Shown here in pieces: positions 1 to 9,052 of a stretch of 64,000 nt of DNA (within the stretch, counting starts at the first letter, position 1; the number at the start of each line of letters is the position of its first letter). The translations under genes were made by a program, and so were the position numbers. The stretch lies in contig NZ_CP009553.3 in the NCBI RefSeq assembly GCF_000767615.3, positions 1 to 64,000 on the forward strand, read 5' to 3'. Source of the stretch: Pandoraea pnomenusa. Its GTDB lineage: Bacteria > Pseudomonadota > Gammaproteobacteria > Burkholderiales > Burkholderiaceae. Under the pieces are notes generated by a model. The model ran no database searches and was not told the origin of the DNA. It was given only the letters and a program-made list of their open reading frames with translations.

Positions 1-816
1 GCAGCGTGTTATCCAGGGTGGCGCGGGGCTTGTCCGAGGGCTTCGTCCGGCGCTCTGGCCATCCACCATCCGTAACATTGGATATGGGGGCAGAACGGCC
101 AGAACCAAGCCGGCGCGCCCGTCTCGATGCGTAATTCCGACGGGGTCACCGGCCAGGTCGTGTCGGACCGGCGGCGCAATGCAGACCACCGGCAATCCTC
201 GACCATGGCGCTGCGTTCGGGCCTTGTCTCGCGCGGGCGGCCGGCTTCGGCGCGCGCAAACGACAAAACCCGGCGCGCTATCCACATGGCGGCGTCACCG
301 GTACTCTGCTGGGTAAAAAATTGATGGGGGATTTTAACGCCAAAGCGTCGGCAAAGCGAGTTATCCACAGGAATGCCCACAGCACCGGCATCTCCGGGCG
401 GCCTCGCCGCGTTAACCGGCCTGACTTCGCGCGACGGCTGCGCATTTGCGGGGCAATGGTGTCGTTTTGCCGCGAGCGCGTGAATATCTCCCCTGAACGG
501 CATTTATCCACCGGCAGAAAAAGATGCCCCGTCGTTTTCCTGCCATTATCCACAGCCCCGGTACCGCCGGATGGCGCGTCTGCGAGAACCCAGGCACCGA
601 TCGTGCACATGCGCATCTTCCGTGATGGCTAACCTATTGACACACAACGGAAAAGCCGATTAAATAGCGGGTTCGTTAGAAAGATAACCGGATTCCTATC
701 CAACTCCCGACGGCTGGGCCGAGCGTGAAAGTCCTTGAATTTGCAGGTTTTCACGGTGCTCATGTGGCGTTTCACGATGCTGCTGCGCGGGAATTTTTTC
801 ACACAGTGAGTGCATC
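1..816. other. Gene-free region upstream of rpmH with DnaA boxes
   Basis: No convincing protein is encoded here; the open frames on both strands have no family resemblance. Four DnaA-box-like nonamers lie in the same orientation: CTATCCACA at 278-286, TTATCCACA at 361-369, TTATCCACC at 504-512 and TTATCCACA at 546-554, the second and fourth being perfect matches to the consensus. In many bacteria rpmH and dnaA are divergent with the origin or dnaA autoregulatory boxes between them. Here dnaA would lie left of base 1 on the minus strand, which is inference. The rpmH promoter is at the right end. A second, denser cluster at about 19.7-20.0 kb competes for the role of origin. Confidence 0.6.
637..665 (+). 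promoter_or_regulatory. Probable rpmH promoter
   Basis: A perfect -35 hexamer TTGACA at 637-642 is followed after 17 bases by TTAAAT at 660-665, which matches 4 of 6 positions of the -10 consensus. It would give a leader of about 145 nt before the rpmH ATG. Confidence 0.5.
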
Positions 817-951
817 ATGAAACGTACTTTTCAGCCTTCCGTGACGCGCCGCAAGCGCACCCATGGCTTCCTGGTTCGCATGAAGACCCGTGGCGGCCGC
901 AAGGTCATCGCCGCTCGTCGCGCCAAGGGCCGTAAGCGCCTGGCCGTTTAA
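817..951 (+). CDS. rpmH: 50S ribosomal protein L34
   Basis: This 44-residue, very basic protein is ribosomal protein L34 of the large subunit. The sequence begins [18 protein letters not shown], the hallmark of the family, and ends in GRKRLAV. The length is exactly that expected. It opens the conserved rpmH-rnpA-yidD-yidC cluster, in which a ribosomal protein, the protein part of RNase P and the membrane insertion machinery are transcribed together. A TTGACA promoter lies about 150 bases upstream. The gene is too short for many automated ORF cut-offs but is unambiguous. Confidence 0.98.
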   Translation: MKRTFQPSVTRRKRTHGFLVRMKTRGGRKVIAARRAKGRKRLAV

Positions 952-976
952 TCGCGGATCTCGGTCGTACCGCGGT

Positions 977-1450
977 TTGCGCGTCAAATCCGCAAGGCGC
1001 GAAGTCCCGGCACTGGGGTTTCCCAAAGCCGCGCGACTTCTCAAAACGGATGAGTTCTCATCCGTTTTTAGTTTGCGCCCCCTGCGTCGCAGCGCGCACT
1101 TCGTGTTGTACATGCGCCGGCGCGACAGCGCGCCGGACACCCCTGTCGATGCCATGCCTCAAGAGGGCCGCATCGGCATTGTCGTCGGCAAGAAGCACGC
1201 GCCTCGCGCGGTCACTCGCAACCTGATCAAGCGTCAGGCGCGCGAGATGTTCCGTCAGCGCCGCGCGGCTCTGGCGGGCTGGGATTTCGTGCTGCGATTG
1301 ACCCGGCGTTTCGACAAGGGGACGTACACGGCGGCGGCGGCGCCAGTGTTGAACACACTGTGTCACGCGGAATTCACGCAGCTCTTCGATGCTGCGGAAA
1401 AGGCCGCCCGCAGGCATCGCCCGACCGGCGACAAGACGGAAGGTAGTTAG
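977..1450 (+). CDS. rnpA: Ribonuclease P protein component
   Basis: RnpA is the small basic protein that binds RnpB RNA and helps it remove 5' leaders from pre-tRNAs. The family core is visible: [17 protein letters not shown] near the N-terminus, then [19 protein letters not shown] and [11 protein letters not shown], the conserved RNA-binding RNR-type motif. The start is uncertain. The frame is open back to a GTG at 890 inside rpmH. I chose TTG at 977 because it lies just after the rpmH stop and close to the family's usual N-terminus; an even later non-ATG start is possible because no ATG precedes the conserved FPKAARLL block. It is the second gene of the rpmH cluster and is followed by yidD after about 77 bases. 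Confidence 0.9.
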   Translation: MRVKSARREVPALGFPKAARLLKTDEFSSVFSLRPLRRSAHFVLYMRRRDSAPDTPVDAMPQEGRIGIVVGKKHAPRAVTRNLIKRQAREMFRQRRAALAGWDFVLRLTRRFDKGTYTAAAAPVLNTLCHAEFTQLFDAAEKAARRHRPTGDKTEGS

Positions 1451-1527
1451 TCCTCACACGGTAGCGCCCGACTCCCGGGCATGCGCCGCCACCCGGCCTC
1501 TCGGCCGGACTGACAGGCGGAATCGAG

Positions 1528-1884
1528 ATGCGAAGCGTGCTGTTGTTGCTCCTGCGCGGTTACAAGCTGGCGATCAGTCCCTGGCTGGGGAACCGTTGCC
1601 GCTTTCATCCGAGCTGCTCCGACTACGCACGCGAGGCCATCATCGAGCATGGTGCCGGTTACGGCACTTATCTCGCGGCCCGGCGTCTATGCCGCTGTCA
1701 TCCGTTTCACCCCGGTGGTTTCGATCCCGTACCGCCGGCACGACACGTCTGCAACGTCCCCGACTCTCCTGCCGAAGGCGCCGACACGGTTGCCGGAAGC
1801 GATGCGTCGCGAGCGAAGCGGACGGTCTCGACCGGGCCCGCGGCCGCATCGGCAGTTACGCGCCGCGCGCCGGGCCATTCCTGA
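1528..1884 (+). CDS. yidD: Membrane protein insertion efficiency factor YidD
   Basis: YidD is a small protein at the inner membrane that helps YidC insert membrane proteins. The family signature is plain in the first 70 residues: [20 protein letters not shown], then SDYAREAI and [12 protein letters not shown]. The N-terminus [17 protein letters not shown] carries the short hydrophobic/amphipathic helix. The conserved domain ends near residue 70. The remaining roughly 45 residues (to residue 118) are Ala/Arg/Pro/Ser-rich and of low complexity, so this protein is longer than many YidD proteins. It lies between rnpA and yidC, with 24 bases to yidC. Confidence 0.95.
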   Translation: MRSVLLLLLRGYKLAISPWLGNRCRFHPSCSDYAREAIIEHGAGYGTYLAARRLCRCHPFHPGGFDPVPPARHVCNVPDSPAEGADTVAGSDASRAKRTVSTGPAAASAVTRRAPGHS

Positions 1885-1908
1885 GTTTCGTCCACCACGA
1901 GTTACCGC

Positions 1909-3567
1909 ATGGACATCAAACGCACCGTACTCTGGGTCATTTTCGCGCTGTCTGTCGTGATGCTTTTCGACAACTGGCAACGCGCCAATGGCCATTCGTC
2001 GCTGTTCTTCCCGACGCCCGAGGTTTCGACCCCGGCCGCCACGGGCACGAACAAGACGCCGGCCAACGACCTGCCGCAAGGCGCCAACGCCGGTGCCGCC
2101 GCGGGTAGCGCACCGGGCAACGCGCCGGCCGCCGCCACCGCTCAAAAGGTGCGCATCACGACCGACGTCTACGAAGCCGACATCAGCACGCAGGGCGGCA
2201 CGCTGTCGTTCCTCGCGCTCACCAAGTGGCCCGACGCCGAGGAAGCCGACAAGCACGTCGTGTTGTTCGACAACACGCCGAGCCAGCAGTATTTCGCGCG
2301 CACGGGTCTGATCGGCGGCGACTTCCCGAATCACAACGACATCTTCACGCAGGTGCCGGGTCCAACCACGATGACGGGCGACACCCTGACGGTGAAGTTC
2401 GAGTCGCCGGTCAAGGGCGGTCTGCAGCTGGTACGTGCATACACGTTCCATCGCGGCAGCTATGTGATCGACGTTTCGAACACGATCGTCAACAAGACCG
2501 ACGCCGCCATCAAGCCCACGCTGTATATGGAGCTGGTGCGCGACGGCCGCGAGATCAGCGGCGCGAAGTTCTCGCACACGTTCACGGGGCCCGCGGTCTA
2601 CAGCAGCGACGAGAAGTTCCAGAAGATCACGTTCAGCGACATCGACAAGGACAAGGCCAAGTACATCAAGCAGTCGAGCGACGGCTGGATCGGCATGGTG
2701 CAGCACTACTTCGCCACGGCCTGGATTCCGAAGGAGGGCGCCGAGCGCGACAACTACATCGGCAAGCTCGACAACGGCCTGTATCGTGTCGGTGTGAAGC
2801 AGCCGCTCGCGAGCATTCCTGCCGGCGGCACCGAAACGGTGGATGCCCGTCTGTTTGCCGGTCCGCAGGAAGAGCACATGCTCGAGCAGATCGCGCCGGG
2901 CCTGGAGCTCACGAAGGACTATGGTTACTTCACGATCCTCGCCAAGCCGTTGTTCTGGCTGCTCTCGAAGCTGCACGGCCTGCTGGGCAACTGGGGCTGG
3001 GCAATCATCGCGGTGACCGTGATCATCAAGCTGATTTTCTTCCCGCTCTCGGCCGCCAGCTACAAGTCGATGGCGCGCATGAAGGAAATCACGCCGCGCA
3101 TGCAGGCGCTGCGCGAGCGTTACAAGAGCGATCCGCAGAAGATGAACGCGGCGCTCATGGAGCTGTACAAGACCGAGAAGGTCAATCCGTTCGGCGGCTG
3201 TATCCCGATCGTGATACAGATTCCGGTGTTCATCGCGCTGTACTGGGTGCTGCTGTCGTCGGTGGAAATGCGCGGCGCGCCTTGGTTGGGCTGGATTCAC
3301 GATCTGTCCACGCAGGATCCGTATTACATCCTGCCGGTGCTCATGGCCGTGTCGATGTTCATCCAGACCAAGCTGAACCCGACGCCGCCGGATCCGATGC
3401 AGGCCAAGATGATGATGTTCATGCCGCTGATCTTCTCGGTCATGTTCCTCTTCCTGCCCTCGGGCCTGGTGCTGTACTACGTGGTGAACAACTCGTTGTC
3501 GATCGCGCAGCAATGGTCGATCAACCGAATGCTCGGCACCAAGAAGGAAAAGAAGGCGACCTCCTGA
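1909..3567 (+). CDS. yidC: Membrane protein insertase YidC
   Basis: YidC inserts and folds inner-membrane proteins, alone or with SecYEG. This 552-residue protein has the Gram-negative layout: an N-terminal membrane anchor ([20 protein letters not shown]), an Ala/Pro-rich linker to about residue 80, the large periplasmic P1 domain to about residue 340, and the conserved C-terminal insertase core with several membrane segments, including [20 protein letters not shown] and [20 protein letters not shown]. The tail is basic ([10 protein letters not shown]), as is usual for ribosome contact. It follows yidD closely and is followed by a strong rho-independent terminator, so it closes the rpmH operon. 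Confidence 0.98.
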   Translation: MDIKRTVLWVIFALSVVMLFDNWQRANGHSSLFFPTPEVSTPAATGTNKTPANDLPQGANAGAAAGSAPGNAPAAATAQKVRITTDVYEADISTQGGTLSFLALTKWPDAEEADKHVVLFDNTPSQQYFARTGLIGGDFPNHNDIFTQVPGPTTMTGDTLTVKFESPVKGGLQLVRAYTFHRGSYVIDVSNTIVNKTDAAIKPTLYMELVRDGREISGAKFSHTFTGPAVYSSDEKFQKITFSDIDKDKAKYIKQSSDGWIGMVQHYFATAWIPKEGAERDNYIGKLDNGLYRVGVKQPLASIPAGGTETVDARLFAGPQEEHMLEQIAPGLELTKDYGYFTILAKPLFWLLSKLHGLLGNWGWAIIAVTVIIKLIFFPLSAASYKSMARMKEITPRMQALRERYKSDPQKMNAALMELYKTEKVNPFGGCIPIVIQIPVFIALYWVLLSSVEMRGAPWLGWIHDLSTQDPYYILPVLMAVSMFIQTKLNPTPPDPMQAKMMMFMPLIFSVMFLFLPSGLVLYYVVNNSLSIAQQWSINRMLGTKKEKKATS

Positions 3568-3595
3568 CGCTTCGCGTCCGGACCGTCTGACGATG

Positions 3596-3628
3596 CCGCC
3601 CGCGAGTCTCTCGCGGGCGGTTTTGTTT
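3596..3628 (+). terminator. Rho-independent terminator after yidC
   Basis: An 11-bp perfect stem (CCGCCCGCGAG at 3596-3606 with CTCGCGGGCGG at 3610-3620) and a 3-nt loop are followed by TTTTGTTT. It separates yidC from mnmE. It also shows that the open frame running from 3593 into mnmE is not the true start. Confidence 0.9.
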
Positions 3629-3670
3629 GGTGCATGTCAAAATAAGCCTCTGTTTTCCACGAATCCTTCC

Positions 3671-5065
3671 ATGAGCGCCTCCGTCTCCGCCGTTCCTGTC
3701 GCCGCCATTGCCACCGCCCCCGGACGCGGAGGGATCGGCGTGGTGCGCGTATCGTTCGGCAAGCATCGCGGCGACGCGGTGCAACGCGTGATCGCGCGCC
3801 TGGTCGGGCAGCCGCTCAAGCCGCGCCATGCGTCGTACCTGCCTTTTCTCGACGCCAACGGCGAGGCGCTCGATCGCGGCATCGCGCTGTACTTCCCAGG
3901 GCCGAATTCATACACGGGCGAAGACGTGCTGGAGCTGCAGGGCCACGGCGGTCCCATCGTCCTGCAATTGCTGCTGCAGCGTTGCCTCGACGAGGGCGCC
4001 GAGCTTGGCGTGCGGCTGGCGGAGCCGGGCGAATTCACGCACCGCGCGTTTCTGAACGACAAACTCGATCTGGCGCAGGCCGAAGCGGTGGCCGATCTGA
4101 TCGAAGCGAGTACCGAGGCCGCGGCGCGCTCGGCAAGCCGCTCGCTCGATGGCGCGTTCTCGCGCGAGATTCATGCACTGGTGGATCAGGTGATTCATTT
4201 GCGCATGCTGGTCGAAGCGACGCTCGACTTTCCGGAAGAGGAGATCGATTTTCTGGAGGCGGCCGACGCGTTCGGTCAACTCGAACGAATTCGTGCGCAA
4301 CTGGCGCAGGTGCTCTCGCAGGCGCGCCAGGGGGCGTTGCTGCGCGAGGGCATCAACGTGGTGCTGGCGGGGCAGCCCAACGTCGGCAAGTCCTCGTTGC
4401 TCAATGCGTTGGCCGGCGCGGAACTGGCCATCGTCACGCCGATTGCCGGCACCACGCGCGACAAGGTGCAGCAGACGATCCAGATCGACGGCATTCCGCT
4501 GCATATCATCGACACGGCCGGGCTGCGCGAGACCGAAGACGAGGTCGAGCGCATCGGTATCGCGCGCAGCTGGAGCGAGATCGCGAAGGCAGACGCCGTG
4601 CTGCACCTGCTCGACACCCGTACTGGCATGACGCCGGAAGACGAGGCGATCGCAAGGCAGTTGCCGAAGCACGTGCCGATCGTGCGCGTGTACAACAAGA
4701 CGGATCTCGCGGGAGAACCGGCGACGGTGCTGCCCAAGGAGGGCGCGGCGCCACTCGGCGTGCGTCTGTCGGCCAAGGGCGGGCAGGGGATCGATCTGCT
4801 TCGCGCGGAGTTGTTGCGGATTGCCGGATGGCAGGCAGGTAACGAAGGCGTGTTTCTCGCCCGTGAACGTCATCTGTCGGCGTTGCGCGCCGCGCGCGAG
4901 CACATCGAAATGGCGGACGCGCATGCGCGTCGCAACGCGAATGCGCTCGATCTCTTCGCCGAGGAACTGCGTCTTGCGCAGGAACAGCTCAGCACCATCA
5001 CCGGCGAATTCACTTCCGACGATCTGCTGGGCGTGATTTTCAGCCGGTTTTGCATCGGGAAGTGA
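3671..5065 (+). CDS. mnmE: tRNA modification GTPase MnmE
   Basis: MnmE works with MnmG to add the aminomethyl or carboxymethylaminomethyl group at C5 of wobble uridine 34 in certain tRNAs. The 464-residue protein has the N-terminal tetrahydrofolate-binding domain ([16 protein letters not shown] and [16 protein letters not shown]), a helical domain, an inserted G domain with the P-loop GQPNVGKSS near residue 235 and the switch motif [10 protein letters not shown], and the diagnostic C-terminal CIGK. The ATG at 3671 was chosen because upstream in-frame starts fall inside the terminator hairpin and the family's N-terminus begins a few residues before the first conserved block. The partner mnmG is not in the window. 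Confidence 0.98.
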   Translation: MSASVSAVPVAAIATAPGRGGIGVVRVSFGKHRGDAVQRVIARLVGQPLKPRHASYLPFLDANGEALDRGIALYFPGPNSYTGEDVLELQGHGGPIVLQLLLQRCLDEGAELGVRLAEPGEFTHRAFLNDKLDLAQAEAVADLIEASTEAAARSASRSLDGAFSREIHALVDQVIHLRMLVEATLDFPEEEIDFLEAADAFGQLERIRAQLAQVLSQARQGALLREGINVVLAGQPNVGKSSLLNALAGAELAIVTPIAGTTRDKVQQTIQIDGIPLHIIDTAGLRETEDEVERIGIARSWSEIAKADAVLHLLDTRTGMTPEDEAIARQLPKHVPIVRVYNKTDLAGEPATVLPKEGAAPLGVRLSAKGGQGIDLLRAELLRIAGWQAGNEGVFLARERHLSALRAAREHIEMADAHARRNANALDLFAEELRLAQEQLSTITGEFTSDDLLGVIFSRFCIGK

Positions 5066-5092
5066 CCCCCTGCATACGAAAAGCGTAATGCT

Positions 5093-5120
5093 TTGAAACA
5101 CTTCCGACACGTGTCGTAAT
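5093..5120 (+). promoter_or_regulatory. Possible promoter with palindromic operator
   Basis: TTGAAA at 5093-5098 and CGTAAT at 5115-5120 are 16 bases apart. Between them, overlapping the second element by two bases, is a perfect 12-bp palindrome CGACACGTGTCG (5105-5116). It lies upstream of the small exported-protein gene at 5268. The operator role is inference. Confidence 0.35.
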
Positions 5121-5267
5121 TGCCCGGGAAGGCCGTCGCGCCTAGACTCGGGAGCATGAACACCTGAGCGGTATCGCGTCGCGAAAGGTCGCAAGCCTCT
5201 CGTTCGCGACGCGTATCCGCGATGCGGAATCCACCGCGTCCGGCGTTCGTTCTTCGAGGTCCGTGTC

Positions 5268-5621
5268 GTGAAACGTCTTCCTGTTGTCCTCGGCCTGGTC
5301 GCCGTGGCCGCTGCCGCCGTGAGCAGCAGCGCCTTTGCCTGGCATGGCCGCGTGGGTGTCTGGGTCGGTCCCGGCTATTACCCCTATCCCTACAGCTATC
5401 CCTATTACCCGCCGCCGTCGTACTACGCGCCGCCGGTCGTCGTCGTGCCGAGTCAGCCGCAGCAGTACATCGAGCAGCCGCAACCCGGCGCACAGGGCAA
5501 TCTCCCCGGCACCAACGGCGACACCTGGTACTACTGCGACAAGGCGGGCGCCTATTACCCGTACGTGAAAACGTGTCCGGCCGGATGGCGCGAAGTGCCC
5601 GCGCAACCGGCGTCGAACTGA
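5268..5621 (+). CDS. Small exported Tyr/Pro-rich protein
   Basis: This 117-residue protein begins at GTG and has a clear Sec signal peptide (MKRLPVVLGLVAVAAAAVSS, cleavage after SAFA or near it). A Tyr/Pro-rich low-complexity stretch of about 45 residues (GYYPYPYSYPYYPPP) follows, then a compact C-terminal module WYYCDKAGAYYPYVKTCPAGW with two cysteines that could form a disulfide in the periplasm. Proteins with this tail are familiar in Burkholderiaceae, but I know of no assigned function. The next gene encodes a lipoprotein 14 bases downstream, so both may be co-transcribed envelope proteins. Confidence 0.8.
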   Translation: MKRLPVVLGLVAVAAAAVSSSAFAWHGRVGVWVGPGYYPYPYSYPYYPPPSYYAPPVVVVPSQPQQYIEQPQPGAQGNLPGTNGDTWYYCDKAGAYYPYVKTCPAGWREVPAQPASN

Positions 5622-5635
5622 TCGGGAGACACGCC

Positions 5636-6235
5636 ATGGCCTTTGCTACTCTCGTTCGCGGCGCGCGCATGTCGCCGTCGTCGGCACCCACACACATGCG
5701 TCGCAACGAACACCCACCGCGAGCGTGGCGCCGCCTCGCGCCACTCGCCGTGACACTTGCCGCCGCCGCACTCGCGGGCTGCGCCGTCGTGCCCACCGGT
5801 CCGAGCGTCATGGCGCTGCCGGGTACCAGCAAGACCTTCGACCAGTTCCGGCGGGACGACTTCAACTGCCGCCAGTTCGCGTCCGGCCAGAACGGCGGCA
5901 TGGACGCGGCAACCGCCGCCAATAACAGCGCGATCGGCAGCGCCGTGATCGGCACGGCCATCGGCGCCGCGGCCGGCGCCGCCTTCGGGGGCGGCTCGGG
6001 GGCCGCCATCGGCGCCGGTGCCGGCCTGCTCACCGGCAGCGCCGTCGGCATGGGCAACGCGCAGTCGTCTGCATACCTGACGCAAAGCCGCTATGATCAG
6101 GCCTACGTTCAGTGCATGTATGCGAGCGGCAACCGCGTGCCCGTGCGCGGGGACATGATGCCTTCGCGACCGGTGCAACGGTACGCGCCGCCGCCGCCCC
6201 CGCCTCCGGGATGGCGGCCGCCGCCCGGGTACTGA
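5636..6235 (+). CDS. Glycine-zipper lipoprotein
   Basis: This 199-residue protein has a basic N-terminus, a hydrophobic segment and the lipobox LAGC with Cys49, so it should be processed by signal peptidase II and anchored as a lipoprotein. Residues of about 95-145 are extremely rich in Gly and Ala (IGTAIGAAAGAAFGGGSG), the pattern of glycine-zipper 2TM domains that insert in or span membranes. The C-terminus is proline-rich (PPPPPPPGWRPPPGY). The start at 5636 was chosen for its GGGAGA ribosome site; an ATG at 5696 would give a shorter, more usual signal peptide. Function is unknown; an envelope role is inferred. Confidence 0.8.
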   Translation: MAFATLVRGARMSPSSAPTHMRRNEHPPRAWRRLAPLAVTLAAAALAGCAVVPTGPSVMALPGTSKTFDQFRRDDFNCRQFASGQNGGMDAATAANNSAIGSAVIGTAIGAAAGAAFGGGSGAAIGAGAGLLTGSAVGMGNAQSSAYLTQSRYDQAYVQCMYASGNRVPVRGDMMPSRPVQRYAPPPPPPPGWRPPPGY

Positions 6236-6319
6236 TTCCACACATAAGGCGTGACGCCGACGCTGGTCCCGCGACGGGCCGTCGCCGGCGAATTCGCGTC
6301 GCTTCATCCGAGACACCCA

Positions 6320-6778
6320 ATGGCCCGCCATTCACCCGTACCGCTCGCTTCGCCAGTTTCGTCCGCATCGCCCGTTTCGTTCGCATCGCGCACCTCACGC
6401 AGCTCCCGCGCCACGGTCGCGACGCTCCCCGTGCAAACGCCGTCGCTGCGCAAGCCGTCTTGGCGCATGCTGGCCGTCGCTCTCGCAACGGTGGTCGCCT
6501 CGATCGCGTTCGCGCCGCGCGCCCACGCGCAGAACACCGCAGCCCCGTCGAGCGCAGGCACGACCAACAGCGCCGCAGCGGGCGTGGCACCGGGCCAGGC
6601 GATCAACCCGAGTGCCGACATCTCGCGCGCCGTCTCGCGCGACATGACGGACACGGCGATCCAGAACAACTGGAACAGCATCATGCACCCGCCGGTGCAG
6701 GCGAGGCCCGAAGACAAGCCGGCGGAATCACCCCGACGCGGTCGTCGTGGCATTACGCCCGGTATCTCAACGAACTGA
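6320..6778 (+). CDS. Small exported protein of unknown function
   Basis: The 152-residue frame contains a signal-peptide-like segment (MLAVALATVVASIAFAPRAHA) followed by a short Ser/Ala/Pro/Asn-rich mature part and a polar C-terminus. If translation begins at ATG 6320 the signal has an unusually long Ser/Arg-rich leader; ATG 6467 would place the start directly at the hydrophobic core. The leader contains an in-frame 18-bp duplication (6351-6368 and 6369-6386). No family was recognised. It lies between a lipoprotein gene and thpR. It is a gene candidate supported mainly by the signal sequence and position. Confidence 0.5.
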   Translation: MARHSPVPLASPVSSASPVSFASRTSRSSRATVATLPVQTPSLRKPSWRMLAVALATVVASIAFAPRAHAQNTAAPSSAGTTNSAAAGVAPGQAINPSADISRAVSRDMTDTAIQNNWNSIMHPPVQARPEDKPAESPRRGRRGITPGISTN

Positions 6779-6870
6779 TCGCGCGGACCGTGCGGATCGC
6801 GCGGCTGGCATTCGACCGGACGCGCGTCTACTATGAGAGTCATCAGCAGGTTCCGATCCCTGGTGTTCTC

Positions 6871-7455
6871 ATGCGACTTTTCCTCGCCCTGTGGCCTGGG
6901 CCGGGCGTACGCGCGCAGCTTCACGAATGGGCCGTGTCGGCGCATGCCGAATGCGGCGGACGTGTGCTGCGCGCCCAGACCCTGCATCTCACGCTGGCCT
7001 TTCTCGACGAAGTGGATCCGGCCCGCCTGCCGATCCTTCTGGCACTCATGCAGCGCACACCGCTCGCACCGTTCACGCTCACCTTCGATCATCTCGGCTT
7101 CTGGTCGGATCGCAAGATCGTTTGGGCCGGTGCGGCGGCTGTGCCGGACAATCTCGTCGCGACACGCGATGCGCTGCTCTCGCAATGGGGCGCCACCGGG
7201 GCCCGCGTGCTCACGCAAGCATTCCGCCCGCACGTGACACTGCTGCGCCATGCGCGGCGCGCGCCGTCGGACCCGCATCCGCGTCCGCTCCTCTGGCAAT
7301 GCGACGGCTATGCGCTCGTTCATTCCGTTCGCACGCCGCGCGGGCCGCACTACCGTGTGCTCGCCGAGCATCGCGGCACGACGCCGGAAGGCTTTTTGGC
7401 CGCGCCGGACGAGAATTCGTCAATGCCAGCAACGCAATACGGTATAGTCGGATGA
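6871..7455 (+). CDS. thpR: RNA 2',3'-cyclic phosphodiesterase
   Basis: This 194-residue member of the LigT/2H phosphoesterase family opens 2',3'-cyclic phosphates on RNA ends. Both catalytic HxTL motifs are present: HLTLAF beginning at His39 and PHVTLLRH near residue 125. The N-terminus MRLFLALWP matches the family's R-x-F-x-A start. The C-terminus (DGYALVHSVRTPRGPHYRVL) is the last conserved strand. The start at 6871 is set by that match. It is followed by a small conserved gene after 56 bases. Confidence 0.93.
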   Translation: MRLFLALWPGPGVRAQLHEWAVSAHAECGGRVLRAQTLHLTLAFLDEVDPARLPILLALMQRTPLAPFTLTFDHLGFWSDRKIVWAGAAAVPDNLVATRDALLSQWGATGARVLTQAFRPHVTLLRHARRAPSDPHPRPLLWQCDGYALVHSVRTPRGPHYRVLAEHRGTTPEGFLAAPDENSSMPATQYGIVG

Positions 7456-7511
7456 CGACGCGCCGGCCGAACGGCAGCACGTCGGTTTTTCGTCATTCGC
7501 AGGAGGTTCAA

Positions 7512-7727
7512 GTGCAAGTCGGATCGATCGTCAAATCCAATCACATCGCAGTACCGCAAGGCGCCATGGGGATCGTGACCCGTGTACTGGGCGATATGGC
7601 GATGGTGCGCTGGTACTCCGGACAGCCCGGGGCATCGAAAGAGCTCAACACCGAACCGTTTTTCATTGTCGACCTGATCGAAACGGGCGATGTCATGCCA
7701 GTAGGAGGCAGCCCCATCCTGCACTGA
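7512..7727 (+). CDS. Conserved small protein
   Basis: The 71-residue protein starts at GTG 7512 behind a perfect AGGAGG ribosome site at 7501-7506 (5-base spacing), which decides the start. The sequence resembles a small beta-barrel: GSIVKSNHIAVPQGAMGIVT then GDMAMVRWYSGQPG and TEPFFIVDLIETGD. No catalytic motif is visible and I do not assign a function. The strong ribosome site and the following terminator support a real, well-expressed gene. Confidence 0.8.
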   Translation: MQVGSIVKSNHIAVPQGAMGIVTRVLGDMAMVRWYSGQPGASKELNTEPFFIVDLIETGDVMPVGGSPILH

Positions 7728-7761
7728 ACAGCGTGCCGCGCCGACAGGCGCCCGGATACCG

Positions 7762-7803
7762 AAACGCCGGCCCGTCGAGAGACTGGCCGGCGTTTCTGCT
7801 TTT
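7762..7803. terminator. Bidirectional terminator
   Basis: A perfect 11-bp stem (AAACGCCGGCC at 7762-7772 with GGCCGGCGTTT at 7785-7795) is followed by a T-rich stretch on the plus strand. It lies between the convergent ends of the small gene at 7512 and the MHYT gene on the minus strand. Confidence 0.8.
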
Positions 7804-7830
7804 CCGGTGCCCGCGGCTTTCGCGCCCCCA

Positions 7831-8625
7831 TCAGACGGGCCCCGCGCGCTGGCGCACGAGCGCGTCGAGACGCGCCGCCATCCGCTCGCGCCGCCGACGT
7901 GACGTGCGGTAGAGCAACACCGCCATCGCAAGCAGCACGACGCAGGCGATGGCAAACACCCCGTACGGCAACGTGTCGCCGTGCAATCGCATGCTGACTT
8001 GCGCACGTGTCTGTGTCGTGCAGATGATCGTGCCCGCGCGCATGCCCGTGTAGTGCATGCCACAGACGGCGACAGCCATCACCAGCGCCGCCAACGCGCG
8101 TTGCAGGCTTGTCTCCAGGTGAAACGCCAGCCAGAGCGCCACACTGGCCGCCACGATCGCAATGAGCACCGACAGCGCCACGAGCGTCGTGTCCCATTCG
8201 AAATACGCCTGCGTGCGCACCGCGCTCATGCCGAGATAGTGCATGCCGGCAACGCCGAGCCCGCCGGCCACGCCGGCGATCACGCATCGGATCGCATTGC
8301 GATAGGGCGCCCTGGCCACGTACCAGAGCGCCGCCCCCGAGACCAACACCGCCAGCACCAGACTGCCGAGCGTCGGCCAAAGGGAATACGACACGGGGAA
8401 CGGCATGCGTTGCGCAGCCATGCCGATGAAATGCATGCCCCAAATGCCGATACCCCCCAGCGCGAGTGCCGATACGGTCAGATAACCGAGGCTGATGCCG
8501 CCGTCGTCGTCGCGAATGCGCGACGCCGCCACCAAAGCGACATACGCGCCCAACGTCGATATCACGAACGAAAGCAGAACGAGAAACTCACTGTATTGAA
8601 GGGGAACGACGCTTCCTGGCTGCAT
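7831..8625 (-). CDS. MHYT-domain integral membrane sensor
   Basis: The 264-residue protein is made almost entirely of an MHYT domain, a seven-helix membrane module thought to sense O2, CO or NO through bound metal. All three motifs are visible: GMHFIGM (MHFI at residues 64-67), AGMHYLGM (128-131) and CGMHYTGM (190-193). After the last helix only a short Arg-rich tail remains, so there is no GGDEF, EAL, kinase or DNA-binding output domain. The start at 8625 is supported by AGGACA about 7 bases upstream; the frame continues upstream but without sequence resembling the family. It stands alone, with a terminator downstream. Confidence 0.9.
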   Translation of the reverse strand: MQPGSVVPLQYSEFLVLLSFVISTLGAYVALVAASRIRDDDGGISLGYLTVSALALGGIGIWGMHFIGMAAQRMPFPVSYSLWPTLGSLVLAVLVSGAALWYVARAPYRNAIRCVIAGVAGGLGVAGMHYLGMSAVRTQAYFEWDTTLVALSVLIAIVAASVALWLAFHLETSLQRALAALVMAVAVCGMHYTGMRAGTIICTTQTRAQVSMRLHGDTLPYGVFAIACVVLLAMAVLLYRTSRRRRERMAARLDALVRQRAGPV

Positions 8626-9052
8626 AGGCTTGTCCTGTGATTTTGCTACCGTCGGAACGCCCCAAAGGACGACGAAGAGCGATCTATTATTTGCGCCTGC
8701 ACGACTACGCCCAGGGGGACACGACGTGGCATCGAACACGTCGGGCGTCAGCGCGATTCAATCTCGACGGTCCGTCGGCGTCAAGGGGTAAAACCGACCA
8801 TGATTCGCCAGACGACGTCGATTTGCCGCACCGGCGCCGAAACCGTCGAGCGCATCGTCGCGCAAGCCCCCGTCCGGCGCACGATTGCCGCAGCGCGCGA
8901 CGCCATCCCCGAGCCGTGGAGGGTTGGCACCGACATTTAGAGTTGGTGTTCCAAACCCGCGTCGCACATGGGCGCCGAACTGCGGCACCATCCAGGTTGG
9001 ACACTGACCGGGCCCGGCGAGGCTCGGCCGCCATTTCAGGGAGACGTCTCAC
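8626..9052. other. Divergent intergenic region, no gene seen
   Basis: This 427-base gap lies between the divergent MHYT gene and the MFS exporter gene. The open frames here show no recognisable protein. A TATTAT/AATAAT element at 8685-8690 could serve as a -10 in either direction, but no good -35 partner was found. It must hold the promoters of both flanking genes. Confidence 0.5.

Noticed and set aside
9..616. Minus-strand frames that might be the start of dnaA
   Set aside because: The translations lack any DnaA N-terminal features and overlap the DnaA boxes, so they were treated as chance frames.
1687..3513. 608-residue minus-strand frame opposite yidC
   Set aside because: It is His/Arg-rich antisense of a clear yidC gene, typical of high-GC shadow frames.
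3593..3670. N-terminal extension of MnmE from 3593
   Set aside because: It would be coded inside a strong terminator hairpin and is not similar to the MnmE family.
5105..5116. CACGTG-centred palindrome as a parS partition site
   Set aside because: The flanks do not match the canonical parS consensus (TTTCACGTGAAA); only the core is shared.
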